Shown: piece after piece, positions 20,001 to 29,216 of the stretch
Position numbering within the stretch: position 1 is the stretch's first letter
How the letters are laid out: the number at the start of each line of letters is the position of its first letter
NCBI RefSeq assembly: GCF_019649055.1
Contig: NW_026570241.1
Location: 620,001-684,000, forward strand
DNA: 64,000 nucleotides
From: Paramacrobiotus metropolitanus
Lineage: Eukaryota > Tardigrada > Eutardigrada > Parachela > Macrobiotidae
Direction of reading: 5' to 3'
Notes under the pieces: generated by a model
What the model saw: the letters and a program-made list of their open reading frames with translations, nothing else
Database searches by the model: none
What the model was told of the DNA's origin: nothing
Position numbers and translations under genes: made by a program

Positions 20001-23000
20001 AGCAGCATAGAAGTCCCCCAGCAGGACGTCGAAATGGACGTGAGCCTGCCCGACAATACCCTTGAGCTTTTATCGCAAAAGCCGATTGAAACTGAGTCGA
20101 CACCAGTCCAACTGGCTGGTGAACCGACAAGTCCAATGACTGTTGATGCGCCAACGGCGTCATCACAGCCCACACTGAAGCCAATCGAAGGCGACACATC
20201 AAGTGGTACGCTCATTGTCCGATCAACGGACAGGAAATCGACAGGAGGAAGGCCAGAACCAGCCACTCCTGCCACAACGAGCGGTCCACAGTCGCCCAGG
20301 TTCAAGAAGAAGAAGAGGACTCCCCCAGAAGCAGAAGAGCCTCCTTCGCAGCGGTCACTCCCACCTTGGGGAGGACCGCGGGAAAACCTGGAACTTAACC
20401 GTCCAACCAGGTCCACCCTACCAGCGTGGAGTGGCCCGCCAGCGGACTTAGACGTTCCTGGCCCTACCAGGCCTGGCCCGTCAATCCTTAAACCGAAGAA
20501 GGCGGAACCACCGACTCTGACACTTCGTGGTCTGACGACCAAGAAGAAGAAGTCGCCGCCAAAGAACTTTCCTGGCAAGGGACATGTGCTTTCACCACCG
20601 GAAGCGCCGAAGATCCCGTCAGGAACAATTCAGCCATTGCGGGACGAACCTCCAACGAGGCATCGTATCCGATTGACTCAAACAGAGTCATGGGATGACC
20701 CGCATAACCGGGCTGTTAGCGAGATCATAGAAGTTGATCTTCGCTTAAATCTGACCGAAGAGGACATGCGCCAGCGCCTACGCGCCGGCGATCCGGCATT
20801 AACGGACCATGAGATTGACCGCATCAACCGAGGCTGTCAGTTGTTGGTCCAGGAGCGCACAATCCTCATCAGAAAACTGATGGCCATGCGGAGCAAAAGC
20901 CAGGCCCTTCGCCAACGCAAGCTGCCTAGCGAAATCATTGAGCATGCCATCTACATACGAGGTCCACACATTGACCCAAGAGCATGGACCGTTGAACCAC
21001 GCCCAAGACCAGGCCAGCCAGTGGAAGACCAACTCCCACCGGAAGAGGCAGAAAGTGAGGACGAACGTCCTCAGATGCCAGCGGCCTTCTGGGGCGTCAT
21101 GTCCAGTGAAGAGTCGGAGAACGAATCGGACTTGGACGAAAATGTCCAAAGGGCGCTATATGAGACCAGTCAGGTCCGGCCACCTTCAACGAAGGAATCG
21201 CCACGCCGTAGCCGATCTCCATCCAAAAGGACTTCTCCTGGACGCGCCACATCAACTCCGGCGCGAATGCCCAGCATGCCGGCCATCGAACCGGCGCCCG
21301 CCAGGTTCACACCGAGCCGGCCAGGCAAGTCCCCGACCAAAGAGAGGATGGACACCACACCTCCTCAGCAGCAAACCATGACCATTACTGTGGAACGAAT
21401 CGCAGCACCTACGGTGTCTGCAGGTTCATCACTTGAGCCAGTAACGGTCACGGTTAGGACCCCTGCACCAGAGGCCGCAGAATCGGCCAGACTGACGGTG
21501 CAGATAACCCCGGCTATCTCGGACCAAGAAGTGGAAGCCGACGCGGCCTTAATGCCTATGAGTGCTCTCACTCCTATCGAGCAGAGACACTTACTGATTC
21601 ACGCTGACCATAATGAGCGCCGGCAATATCCATTCCTGCTCACAAAGAGACAGGAGGCCAAGGAGCAGAATCGTACGGAAGAGTACGATATGATCACGGA
21701 AATGCTCCGGTCCTTGGTCCTACGGATGATAGACGATTACCGGCGCCGCAGCAACCAAAATGCCTTCCCTCCACCGGGGGAAGACCTAAGAATGGCCGAA
21801 GCCCTGTCGTCAAACGCCCCACCAACCGTGGTACCGCCAAAGACACAGGCACCTGCAGCTTCTGAGCCAATGGATACTTCCCCGTCCGGACCTGTGCCTG
21901 TACAGCCAGACACGATCCGACAGGAGGAGCCACCGAAGGCCACTTCGTCGGCGCAAGATTCGACAGGCCAAAGCCAGTCCGGAACAGGGCCAACGGCCGC
22001 TGCTCCGATAATACTGACGAACATGCCTGCCAGCGTCGATGATATACCTTTTGGCCGTCCAATAACATTCCCCATAACCGGGACACTGGATAACTTGGCA
22101 CTTGGCATGGGTGTCATCCACTCAGCTAACTCCCAACGGAGTAAGCAGCCAAGGAAAGCCAAGAACCCAGAGAGGGCCAAACCACCCTCTCGTCCAACTT
22201 CTCCACAACCGAGGGCCAAACCAGCCACTCGACCAAATTCCCCTCAACCGAGCGGAAGTCAGGCGGCCACACCCCGGCCAACGGCTAATCCAGAGGCCGA
22301 AAGGAACCGCCAAAAGAAGCAAGCGGCCAAAGATAAGAAAAAAGAGGCCAAGATCGCCCAGCTAGAGAAACGGCTGTCAGGCGATGAAGATGTCCAAGTC
22401 CTATCGGACAGTCCAGATAAACCAGCGGAGCCCACACCAGATCGCTCACGGCGGGACGAGGAGCACGAACCACACTTCAGGGCAGAACCAGCCTCAGAAG
22501 AAGTGATGCTTCCCTCGCCCTGGGACGACGAGGCCGAGCTACCACAACCTGGACCGGAAGCCACACATATAGAGATCCCAGCGGATCACTATATACGATT
22601 AACCGTGGCAGCCGCCAGGGCCATGAGGCGCGCAACAGGACGAGACATGTACCAATGCCTCGTCTGCGTTCTCAGAGCTCGCCTGAAATATTCAGAGGAA
22701 TACCAAGGCCTACCGCCGGCGGACCGTGTACTAACGGCACCCTTTATGCGGCGGATGGTATCTCGCATTCTGGACATGGGACTTCTGGTCCGCACACACC
22801 GTGATTGGACCAGCCTGATGGAATTGCACGTGCCCCATCGGCCAGCGGGACTTTCCCGTACCAGGGACCTCCCTTTCCATCAGATATGCAGGACCATCGC
22901 TTACCTGCACAATCCAAGAGGTTCCAACCTGACCGACATCGCCAGGACACTCAACGCTCTCTACTACTATGGAGAGGAGAACCTGGACAAGCTCACTACC

Positions 23001-24662
23001 AGCTTGGCTGATGAGCTAATCGCGCTGGTCAGGGAAGGAACTTTGGAGACGACCAATGCACACCGGGCGGAGCCAATTCGCTTCACCATTCCGGGATTTA
23101 TCCCACAGAAGACCCAACGGTCTCTGTACGTGTCACATGACGTTGACACAAAATGGGATCCGGACCGAAAGAAAGCGGTTGGACCGCCAAAGGACAAGCT
23201 GACCGGCAGAGCCAAGCAGGCTTACTTGATCTCCCAAGAGGCCAAACTGCCTGGTCCAAAGAACTTGCCGGCCGAAAAGCCTCCTCGACCATCGGTCACA
23301 AGGAGAGAAAGGGTCGCACGGCAAGAAGCTGAAGAAGAGAGGCGCGAGGCCGGAATCCGGCCCGTGCCAAGGGACACCGTGTCACTGCCAAACGCAGCTG
23401 GCCAGTCCAGACCTCCTTCACCAGCCCCATCAGCCACGTCTACAAAGAGTCGAAAGACTACGGCCAAAAAGGCCACGGCCACAAAGAAGGGCGGGGATAA
23501 AGGATACCCGCCACTGGGGCAAGATGTATCGGACTCTGAGGACTCCAAACCGGAGGACTCAGAGGAGGAACAAGAAGAGGAACCGGACCAGGACCAAACC
23601 ATGGAATCCCAAAGGTCCGACTCAGATGACGATGATGACCAGAGCCCTGGCAAACTGACCATGGACGTCCCACCGGACCATGATATGGAAATCCCACCCG
23701 GTGACGAAAACCGGCCACCCAACGGTGACCAGGACATGGAGGACCAGGGCAGCGCAGAAAACGCTGGTCAAGACCAAAGCGGCGCAGAAGGCGCCGATCG
23801 GGAAAGTCAGGCCAGCATAGAAGACGCTGAGCCAAGTGGCAGCGGCGCACAGCCCTACCGGGACAGAGTGCGAGACTCCACCTCACCAGAATCAAATGAC
23901 GGTGAGATCCATTGGACTTTACCCGACCCATGCCCGGCCAAACCGCGCATCGATTATGTGCCGCCACCGAGAACCTTGGTGGCGAGGAAATGGCCCGGCA
24001 GAGATCCTTCAAAGAAGCCGAAGATCTCCAATACGGACGAGACGTGGGCGTACATCAAGGCGGCCTTAAAGGCGTTGTCCCAAACGGGTACAACCCTTGC
24101 TACAGGAGGCTTGGCCTTCCAACTTATCCAGAAATGGAATGGCCCACCAGTCACAAAGTCCAAGGTGATGAAATACATCCGAATGGCCTACGAACAAGGA
24201 GCCGTTCTCCGGACCCATCTGCCTAACATGCAGATGTTTTACACGTTCCCACCGGAAAGACGTGATGATGCGCCTCAAGGCTACTGGGAATGGCGAAATG
24301 CCATCTTGGCGGTACTAACCACCACGCAACATCCCTTGGGCCTGACAAGAGGCGAAATGACCAACCAACTCCTTGGACGATACAACGTCCAAATCTCGAC
24401 GTACGATCCCCAGCTGAGTGACGGGAATGAATATCCCTCTAGTCGCCCTAACGGGTTGTACTATCTCAGCGAGGACGTACGATACGTCGTCAAGAAGATG
24501 CTACGCGAAGGCTGGCTCGAACAGACCGTTGACGAGCCAGAAGCGCAGCAACGGTACCGGATGAAAAATAACCCACCGGACCGGTATGGCCCTCGTCCCA
24601 CTGAATCCGCCTCCTTGGCCTCAACCAAGCCCAAGAAGAAGCGGCGCACTTACCACCAGTGA
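17001..24662 (+). CDS. ORF3: giant accessory protein, about 2,553 aa, function unknown
   Basis: One uninterrupted frame of 7.66 kb; start taken at ATG 17001 (a second ATG, MEGRRR, is 21 nt on). I do not recognise the family. The N-terminus is Arg/Ser- then Pro/Tyr/Gly-rich. About five degenerate 60-residue helical units follow (near 18154-18340, 18670-18850, 19530-19680, 20750-20930, 21570-21750), for example IILDQDEFRRLAHDLSEEI and VALDLEFQRVLEYITRI. The C-terminal third has four modules with a winged-helix or linker-histone-like rhythm (residues about 1863-1944, 1957-2033, 2347-2418, 2428-2523), each a helix pair, then a hydrophobic helix ending GxL, then a short beta-like end such as FYTFPP. 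Basic clusters KKKKR and a terminal PKKKRR look like nuclear localisation signals; an acidic stretch lies at about 23510-23650. No signal peptide or membrane segment. A nuclear, DNA- or RNA-binding role is inference only. Confidence 0.8.
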   Translation: MTAPHSTMEGRRRTDRSDDSDRSNRTHPYSRPESRSGGSSTRSSNRLPSVQVPNIRANLTAEQLATMSVGPNPRADTPLPRVQPLPPRAIPPQLWPPGTFSDVTGLLVNAAVAGSQPSSTSGQTVRRYPHGRTGPPQPILYGGLPTTSANQPVFTTAAVGPTVTTTPVHTGPRPQFTPPPYYNPHYGYPPYPAPGPSNQPQPDPNQWRYPPPWMYPPGPYGYPPPYGGYGAYGQPPYSPPSAAQPDPTGQAPSDSSIEPPRVGPEAYHTPAPPEPQPSTSRPDGLRDYPLRVFVDGRLTVYNRPEEVPPELAAQLGLAELEPAAQPTPNPVSAVPSTCVISDMVEPISSPMPDDDEDEGDVQADPTTPPMRIESPTELLADGRTPLYQLQDNLKEVENAIQELEAMIRELDRRSPHYRETARRIILDQDEFRRLAHDLSEEIATRQAQNEIFPLHDQTGQALLAASRRLRDQLEQYRTERQLRTEGSAAPTRPPPAPSAPPPPLNPTVVVTTTTGGPSAPPVAQPTSTDEAMLTATGLEPREPASSPYDLRAYPDIPPLERELHAAELLEEAIRKAISSLKGTDVATIRRKVALDLEFQRVLEYITRIRRAMLRFMDKPLNTANDAPTLRDFRNRQYQLGLIDEALRRVLPKPRPGQPTRVGQTGLLTPTQSSTRQPAEELRMRVSRIMRISAERFAAGPALSRPASPSGTETDSDIEWFDMPDPIPVPGLTAPPDHSVAPGRQVQPRPGSLAPPPEIAERLALIGRAIVTPFRPAYTDDFPVFNQPDNINRPAPRTTQPAPRTNQPPQRTIRQQWDEDQAAADQRLRDADTEPVIMTAAQILSQRHLIQDAEDVYRRLYDRIRDLRPFDPETVRLTQQQQSLSQRVALLRELTPNSTMPTGQSLTVLDHTTRWIREFIEDYWKVQRPGPSTTARPSDFDPVNEWRPSPVPAPAPLALTYESVAPPSVGQPIPTELVQALTVPGPTSSQSVDAAIPATADSSIEVPQQDVEMDVSLPDNTLELLSQKPIETESTPVQLAGEPTSPMTVDAPTASSQPTLKPIEGDTSSGTLIVRSTDRKSTGGRPEPATPATTSGPQSPRFKKKKRTPPEAEEPPSQRSLPPWGGPRENLELNRPTRSTLPAWSGPPADLDVPGPTRPGPSILKPKKAEPPTLTLRGLTTKKKKSPPKNFPGKGHVLSPPEAPKIPSGTIQPLRDEPPTRHRIRLTQTESWDDPHNRAVSEIIEVDLRLNLTEEDMRQRLRAGDPALTDHEIDRINRGCQLLVQERTILIRKLMAMRSKSQALRQRKLPSEIIEHAIYIRGPHIDPRAWTVEPRPRPGQPVEDQLPPEEAESEDERPQMPAAFWGVMSSEESENESDLDENVQRALYETSQVRPPSTKESPRRSRSPSKRTSPGRATSTPARMPSMPAIEPAPARFTPSRPGKSPTKERMDTTPPQQQTMTITVERIAAPTVSAGSSLEPVTVTVRTPAPEAAESARLTVQITPAISDQEVEADAALMPMSALTPIEQRHLLIHADHNERRQYPFLLTKRQEAKEQNRTEEYDMITEMLRSLVLRMIDDYRRRSNQNAFPPPGEDLRMAEALSSNAPPTVVPPKTQAPAASEPMDTSPSGPVPVQPDTIRQEEPPKATSSAQDSTGQSQSGTGPTAAAPIILTNMPASVDDIPFGRPITFPITGTLDNLALGMGVIHSANSQRSKQPRKAKNPERAKPPSRPTSPQPRAKPATRPNSPQPSGSQAATPRPTANPEAERNRQKKQAAKDKKKEAKIAQLEKRLSGDEDVQVLSDSPDKPAEPTPDRSRRDEEHEPHFRAEPASEEVMLPSPWDDEAELPQPGPEATHIEIPADHYIRLTVAAARAMRRATGRDMYQCLVCVLRARLKYSEEYQGLPPADRVLTAPFMRRMVSRILDMGLLVRTHRDWTSLMELHVPHRPAGLSRTRDLPFHQICRTIAYLHNPRGSNLTDIARTLNALYYYGEENLDKLTTSLADELIALVREGTLETTNAHRAEPIRFTIPGFIPQKTQRSLYVSHDVDTKWDPDRKKAVGPPKDKLTGRAKQAYLISQEAKLPGPKNLPAEKPPRPSVTRRERVARQEAEEERREAGIRPVPRDTVSLPNAAGQSRPPSPAPSATSTKSRKTTAKKATATKKGGDKGYPPLGQDVSDSEDSKPEDSEEEQEEEPDQDQTMESQRSDSDDDDDQSPGKLTMDVPPDHDMEIPPGDENRPPNGDQDMEDQGSAENAGQDQSGAEGADRESQASIEDAEPSGSGAQPYRDRVRDSTSPESNDGEIHWTLPDPCPAKPRIDYVPPPRTLVARKWPGRDPSKKPKISNTDETWAYIKAALKALSQTGTTLATGGLAFQLIQKWNGPPVTKSKVMKYIRMAYEQGAVLRTHLPNMQMFYTFPPERRDDAPQGYWEWRNAILAVLTTTQHPLGLTRGEMTNQLLGRYNVQISTYDPQLSDGNEYPSSRPNGLYYLSEDVRYVVKKMLREGWLEQTVDEPEAQQRYRMKNNPPDRYGPRPTESASLASTKPKKKRRTYHQ

Positions 24663-24850
24663 CCTAGGCGTAGAATTCGCATAGGGTCTAGGGGGTGATC
24701 CCGATATAATTCACCGGGCAAGAAAAGCCTAGTTAACAAATCACATGTAAAACATAGGGACGTAAACATAGGGCGTAATTATCATAGGGACCTGTCATAA
24801 AAAGCGGACTTAACCTTATTCTGCAAGTTTCATTTCTGTTACCACAGAGA
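24663..24850 (+). other. ORF3-ORF4 spacer with CATAGGG repeats
   Basis: The 7-mer CATAGGG occurs four times (from about 24681, 24758, 24770 and 24783), and also in the 5' leader near 5711. Spacing is irregular. A regulatory or RNA-processing role is possible but unsupported. Confidence 0.5.
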
Positions 24851-25039
24851 ATGGGACTTACACCGCAGCAGAAATATGAACCGCGATGCTCGGACTGCAG
24901 ACGCAACAGCGGCGATAACTTGACTTATCCTCACCGCCGGGACAATTCCTCACGGAGTTGTTCCCCTGCGCATACCACCTGCGACCGGGCTTTCGCGACG
25001 AGAATGACCGAGCCTACTGCTTCTACTTGGAAGTGGTGA
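24851..25039 (+). CDS. Short frame at the start of ORF4 (MGLTPQQ)
   Basis: ATG 24851 opens a 62-codon frame beginning MGLTPQQKYEPRCSDC. The start resembles that of Gag (MG-x-T). It overlaps the main ORF4 frame, which lies one base back and has no early ATG. The CSDC pair here and the later Cys/His (FPCAYHL) in the main frame could be parts of one zinc-binding fold, implying the two frames belong together and a base is missing near 24919-24960. Past that point this frame looks like a shadow. Confidence 0.4.
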   Translation: MGLTPQQKYEPRCSDCRRNSGDNLTYPHRRDNSSRSCSPAHTTCDRAFATRMTEPTASTWKW

Positions 25040-26796
25040 GAGGCAACTTTGACGCGTACTGCCACATGACCAGCCGCGATGGAAGCCACTTGTTTCCCCT
25101 ACTGAGGGACCATGAGCAGATAGAGATCTACGATCTCTATATGCAACGCAGTGGCGCCCGACAACCTGGCTGGAGCAGCACCGGAACTCCGATTCCTCCA
25201 CTCAGCCAATCGGCCAGAGACAAAAAGGAGGAACGTGACCGAGAACGTCGAGCTCGTCACACGGGCTCCGACCAGTCCTCAGGGCGTGGCCCAACGGCCG
25301 CCCCGAGCAATTACGCACACCAGTCACATCCACAGCGGCCAGCATCAGGCTCTCGTTCCCACGGATACGAGTTGCCTATACCTATGGAATACAACCAGAT
25401 CCTGGAAAACATCAACAAAGCCATGGTTGACCAGGTGGCCAAACAGCTGATGGAAGGTGGATTGCTGGATGCCATAAAAGGCCAATATCAGCCAGCGCCG
25501 TCGGCACCGCTACCGCGGAAGCCAGATGACTTACGTCATCAGATTCAGAGCCGCAACCAGGGCCAACCTGGCCGCCAAAGTCGTGGCCAGCCCGAGGAGC
25601 GCCAAACGCGCACATCACCCGGAAAACGGAGCGAGGCGGAGTCCAGCCTGGTTGTCGCTCAGACCACCAAGCGACTAGACAGAAATGTCAGCTCGGTGGC
25701 CCATAACATCAGCATCCAGATCCCGATGGAGACAGAGTCCGCACCGCCGTCATCGGACCCACCGGCCCGACAAGACGCAAGCGTTAGTGCTACGGACTTT
25801 GATCCTTATAAATATGCCGAGGACCAAGGCATCAATATCCGACCACTTCCCCACCGGGAGGTGACGGATTACATTATGAGAGCCATCCCATACCCCAGGG
25901 ACAGATGGGCTCAAGTCAACGCCATGGTCCAAAACCTGCAAACTTTCGTCACCCGGTCCGGACTCGAAACGGAAATGCAGAAAAAGGAGTGGCCCCGTGA
26001 CTTCAGCATGGCGGAACACACCGAAAATCGTGAGGGCTACCCTATGGTCCGTGATAATGCTCTATCGAGCATTACGGACGTGAACTTACTCGGACAGCCC
26101 ATCACTAGACCGGACTGGAATGACCTGTGCCAACTGCACATTAAGGACGACCAACTTGATGTCGTCAAATACCTGGCCCAGTTCGTCCTACCGGACGCGA
26201 ACGCCAGCTTCATAATGGCAGCCACCAGAGCTGCTATGGAAATTCCATGCAAACCGGTTGACCATAAGGATAACCCAGAAGTGCACGCTTACTCCTATAA
26301 CGGCATGATGATACGCATCTTTGCCGCCAGACTTGGACACCTACGGTGCCACTGGGAACTCGAAGTTGCCTACCGGCAGGGGAAAATCATTCCCCGATTA
26401 CTGACCCAAGTGGCCCTTCTCGGAAACCAGATCCACGAGGTCGAAGCGGGAGTCAAAATTCAGAGCGCCCTGAACGTTTATAGGAGCCGCGCCAAAGATT
26501 ACCGCTATCGACAGCCAACGGACTTCGACGACGGTGCGGAAGCGTTCGTTAATCGAACGGCAACACGGAAACTTCCAACGAAGTTTCGTACTCAGCGATC
26601 CTCAACAGCATCGTCCGCACACGTCCAGACTCAGGCCGCACACTCTGGCCAAGAAGCTCAGCCGACCAGCGCCTCCAGCCAACCACGGGACAACCAGACC
26701 GAACAGGAACTGGCGGCCATGGAGGAAAGCGTCGTCGACCCGCTCAACCCTGGGCCAGGCGACGGCGACCAAGCCGGACAGGGAGGGCAGGAATAA
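24919..26796 (+). CDS. ORF4: accessory protein, about 600 aa, function unknown
   Basis: Open from 24919 (after TAA 24916-24918); first in-frame ATG only at 25066, although the sequence upstream (FPCAYHLRPGFRDENDR) already looks coding. I do not recognise the family. N-terminal part: compact and Cys/His/aromatic-rich. Middle: low-complexity Arg/Gln/Ser/Pro. C-terminal half (about 25790-26570): a globular, mostly helical region with motifs such as DWNDLCQLHIKDDQLDVVKY and SFIMAATRAAMEI. No signal peptide, transmembrane helix or fusion peptide, so it is not an envelope-type protein despite sitting where env lies in retroviruses. How it is translated is unclear: splicing, joining with the MGLTPQQ frame, or a non-AUG start. 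Confidence 0.7.
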   Translation, partial: LDLSSPPGQFLTELFPCAYHLRPGFRDENDRAYCFYLEVVRGNFDAYCHMTSRDGSHLFPLLRDHEQIEIYDLYMQRSGARQPGWSSTGTPIPPLSQSARDKKEERDRERRARHTGSDQSSGRGPTAAPSNYAHQSHPQRPASGSRSHGYELPIPMEYNQILENINKAMVDQVAKQLMEGGLLDAIKGQYQPAPSAPLPRKPDDLRHQIQSRNQGQPGRQSRGQPEERQTRTSPGKRSEAESSLVVAQTTKRLDRNVSSVAHNISIQIPMETESAPPSSDPPARQDASVSATDFDPYKYAEDQGINIRPLPHREVTDYIMRAIPYPRDRWAQVNAMVQNLQTFVTRSGLETEMQKKEWPRDFSMAEHTENREGYPMVRDNALSSITDVNLLGQPITRPDWNDLCQLHIKDDQLDVVKYLAQFVLPDANASFIMAATRAAMEIPCKPVDHKDNPEVHAYSYNGMMIRIFAARLGHLRCHWELEVAYRQGKIIPRLLTQVALLGNQIHEVEAGVKIQSALNVYRSRAKDYRYRQPTDFDDGAEAFVNRTATRKLPTKFRTQRSSTASSAHVQTQAAHSGQEAQPTSASSQPRDNQTEQELAAMEESVVDPLNPGPGDGDQAGQGGQE

Positions 26797-28832
26797 GCTA
26801 ACAGCCATTCCTGCATGTCGGCCCTAGAAGTGGACCGGCATCGGCTGGATCGGACTCGAACACCATGATGGGTACAATCTAACGGTTGTAGCCCTCGCCC
26901 AACAAACGTGGCTTACGGCCATGTATTGTCTACCTTACCGGACCTAAATCCCTGGATCTTAACCGGATTCCCCGGATTGGCTCTGGCTTAGCGGCTGGGA
27001 CCATGAATTTGGCTCGGCCATCCCAGACCATCCGACGGAGTCCACCGGACCGAACTTGGCGCGAGCTAAGTTCCCCGGCATGGAAAGGATCCAGCGCCCA
27101 GAAGGCGGCGACGGCCCGCATCGAAGTTGCGACAAACCGTGGATCAGCCTGGCCCGCATAGAAATTGCGACAAGCCACGGCCAAGGCCTGGCCCATAGAA
27201 ATTGGACCAGGCCCACTATGTGTCCAACGGACCATATGTGGCTCATGAGTCTAGTTGCCGTACTAGGCAACTGGGACAAATGAGTTGTGGGAGCCACATA
27301 GAAGTTGTGGTACGCCCACTTTGCATGCCATGTCCAACATCCTCACCATGGACCGCCCAGAGGCTCATCCAACAGATGCACCGCCCCGAGGCCAAACGAG
27401 GATGTCCCTAGTCAGAAGACCAACTCCTTTGTGGTAAACGCCTACCGGCGCCCACAACTTAATTTTTGGAGTTTGGCCAGGCCAATCTGATGTTTTCGTC
27501 AGAAGCCACTTAATTTTGTTATGGCCACGGTCTCAGGGAAATCGCCTATCCGACACGGTAACTTATCGGACATGGTTGCCACTTTGGCCCGTCCAACGAC
27601 GTGGCCCACCAAAAATCGACTAAGTCTTTTGGCCCGTCCAACGACGTGGCCCACCAAAAATCGACTAAGTCCACATCCGAGGGCCAAACCTGGCCATACA
27701 GGACCCCAAAGTCCCACACCAGCCGGAGGTGAGCCATATCACAATGGGACCTCGTATCCCGGCCTAGAGCATGTCAGAGACCGAGTTTGGACCGCCCTAA
27801 CGGGTTTGGTCCATCACACCACCTCGGTCCTGGGACTTAGAAAATTTTTCCATTGTGGCCCTCCTGGACTTAGAAGATTTTTGGCCCGAGGCGCATGACC
27901 AAACCAGCATGCAGGGCCAAACCCGACCAAAATGGACCACCTCAACGGGACTGGTCCAAAGCACCAATTTTGGCCACCGAGAAGGAATCCGACAGGACTC
28001 CCACTCCCGCCATACCTGGGACAACCCTAACGGGTCAGGTCCAACAGAGGCATCCCGGACCAAAGCATGGCCATCCTAACGGAATTGGTCCAAGCACATT
28101 AATTTGGTCACAAAGGCACCTCTCCTGTCCAGAGGCATCACTCTGGCCCATCATGGACCGCCCAACCGGGCTTGGTCCACCATACATTAACAAGGAAGGG
28201 GACAACTTGTCCTTGCGCATGCAACCGTGCCTTCCATATACCGCACCGCTGGATTTACTCCATTGGACCCCTGTGGACATCTCTGGGAACCGTCGCCCCG
28301 GATTCACAGGACCAGACCAATCCTACCGGATAAAGCGGACCGTTGACTAGGACCCCTGTGGACTCAAATGGCCCTGTGGTAAACCTAGTCGGAATAAGCC
28401 ATTTTTCGTCTAGTTTTTTAACCATACCTGGTTTTTCTAGACTTATTAACCAAAGAAATTGATGTTTTTATTTAGCCATTAACCAAAGGAATTGGCTTTG
28501 GGATCTCTAACTATGATCTTTACTCTAATTCTCACTGAAATTGTGATTTTTCTATTTCGATGTTTAACCAATGAGCCTTATAAACCTTTATTTTTTTACT
28601 TGTTCGACCAAAGCAAGCCTTCAACCACACTGGAACCCCCAGCAACCAGAGTGCACTCCAGATTTCGGCCGTTCGGTGCACTGCACCGCGGGTCTGGAGC
28701 GACCGACCCTACCGGGTTTAGAGACAAAGTGGCATCCGGCCCTACCGGGTATCGGATCCTGGCACCCTACCGGGTTGGCCAGGGGCAGAGTCGGAAGGTG
28801 CTCGCAGGAGCTCCCACTCCCGCCCAGAGGCA
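26797..28832 (+). other. 3' noncoding region of the retrotransposon
   Basis: Two kilobases without a long frame. It contains a 45-bp tandem repeat (27583-27670), degenerate units of about 40 bp with GCCCGCAT or GCCCATAG starts (27113-27213), and several copies of CCCTAMCGGG-type words (for example near 28022, 28706, 28741, 28764). Its wording (GGCCAAA, GGTCCAA, CTAACGG) is the same as in the coding regions. There is no good polypurine tract next to the 3' LTR, only AGAGG; the nearest purine-rich run ends about 35 nt upstream. Confidence 0.75.
27583..27670 (+). repeat. 45-bp tandem repeat, two units
   Basis: The unit TTTGGCCCGTCCAACGACG... ending CGACTAAGT occurs twice with a period of 45 bp and almost no divergence. 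Confidence 0.85.
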
Positions 28833-29216
28833 TGTCAGAGACCGCACACTCGAGGCGGTAGACACCTCTTGTGGCTTTGCTCTGTCGCCCGCCCGCGCAC
28901 GGCTACTCCATTCGTGCCGCGCTATTACGCTGCTCACTCAGCGTATACTTTGTCTACGCTGACCAATCAGCGCATTTCTGCACTCTTGGGGGCGTAGCCC
29001 AGCGCCTACGAGCGATACCATGCTTTACGGCATCAGCTGTTGCATACCTGCAGCACGCTGCATCATTACATTTTTACTGACTTGCGCGCTCGCAGCTACT
29101 TTTCACAGCATACGCCGCATTGGCATTTCTGTGTTTGTTTGTGGTTGCTTTATTGTTATCACAATAAAGGGATATTTGCCCCATATTTTCGCTCTGCTTC
29201 CGTGTCCCATCTGACA
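28833..29216 (+). repeat. 3' LTR, 384 bp
   Basis: Identical to the 5' LTR except for C at 29190. AATAAA is at 29163-29168 inside the same small hairpin. It is followed by GGCA, the right target-site duplication. Confidence 0.95.

Larger units (their letters stand above)
4435..29216 (+). mobile_element. Giant 24.8-kb Ty3/Gypsy-type LTR retrotransposon
   Basis: Two 384-bp LTRs (4435-4818 and 28833-29216) with TGTCAGA...TCTGACA ends enclose a 24-kb interior. Order: LTR, primer-binding site, 1-kb leader, gag, -1 frameshift signal, pol (protease, reverse transcriptase, RNase H, integrase, AT-hook), ORF3, ORF4, 2-kb 3' noncoding region, LTR. The gene order PR-RT-RH-IN and the integrase C-terminal GPY-like region place it with Ty3/Gypsy (Metaviridae-like) elements. 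LTR identity is 383/384, so insertion is very recent. Ordinary Gypsy elements are 4-10 kb; size classes like this are known for plant Ogre and planarian Burro elements, but I do not recognise the accessory genes from either. No signal peptide or transmembrane envelope-like protein was seen. Gag, RNase H and the start of ORF4 each show a frame break in this copy. Confidence 0.95.

Noticed and set aside
24851-26796. Envelope gene in ORF4
   Set aside because: No signal peptide, furin site with fusion peptide, or transmembrane helix.
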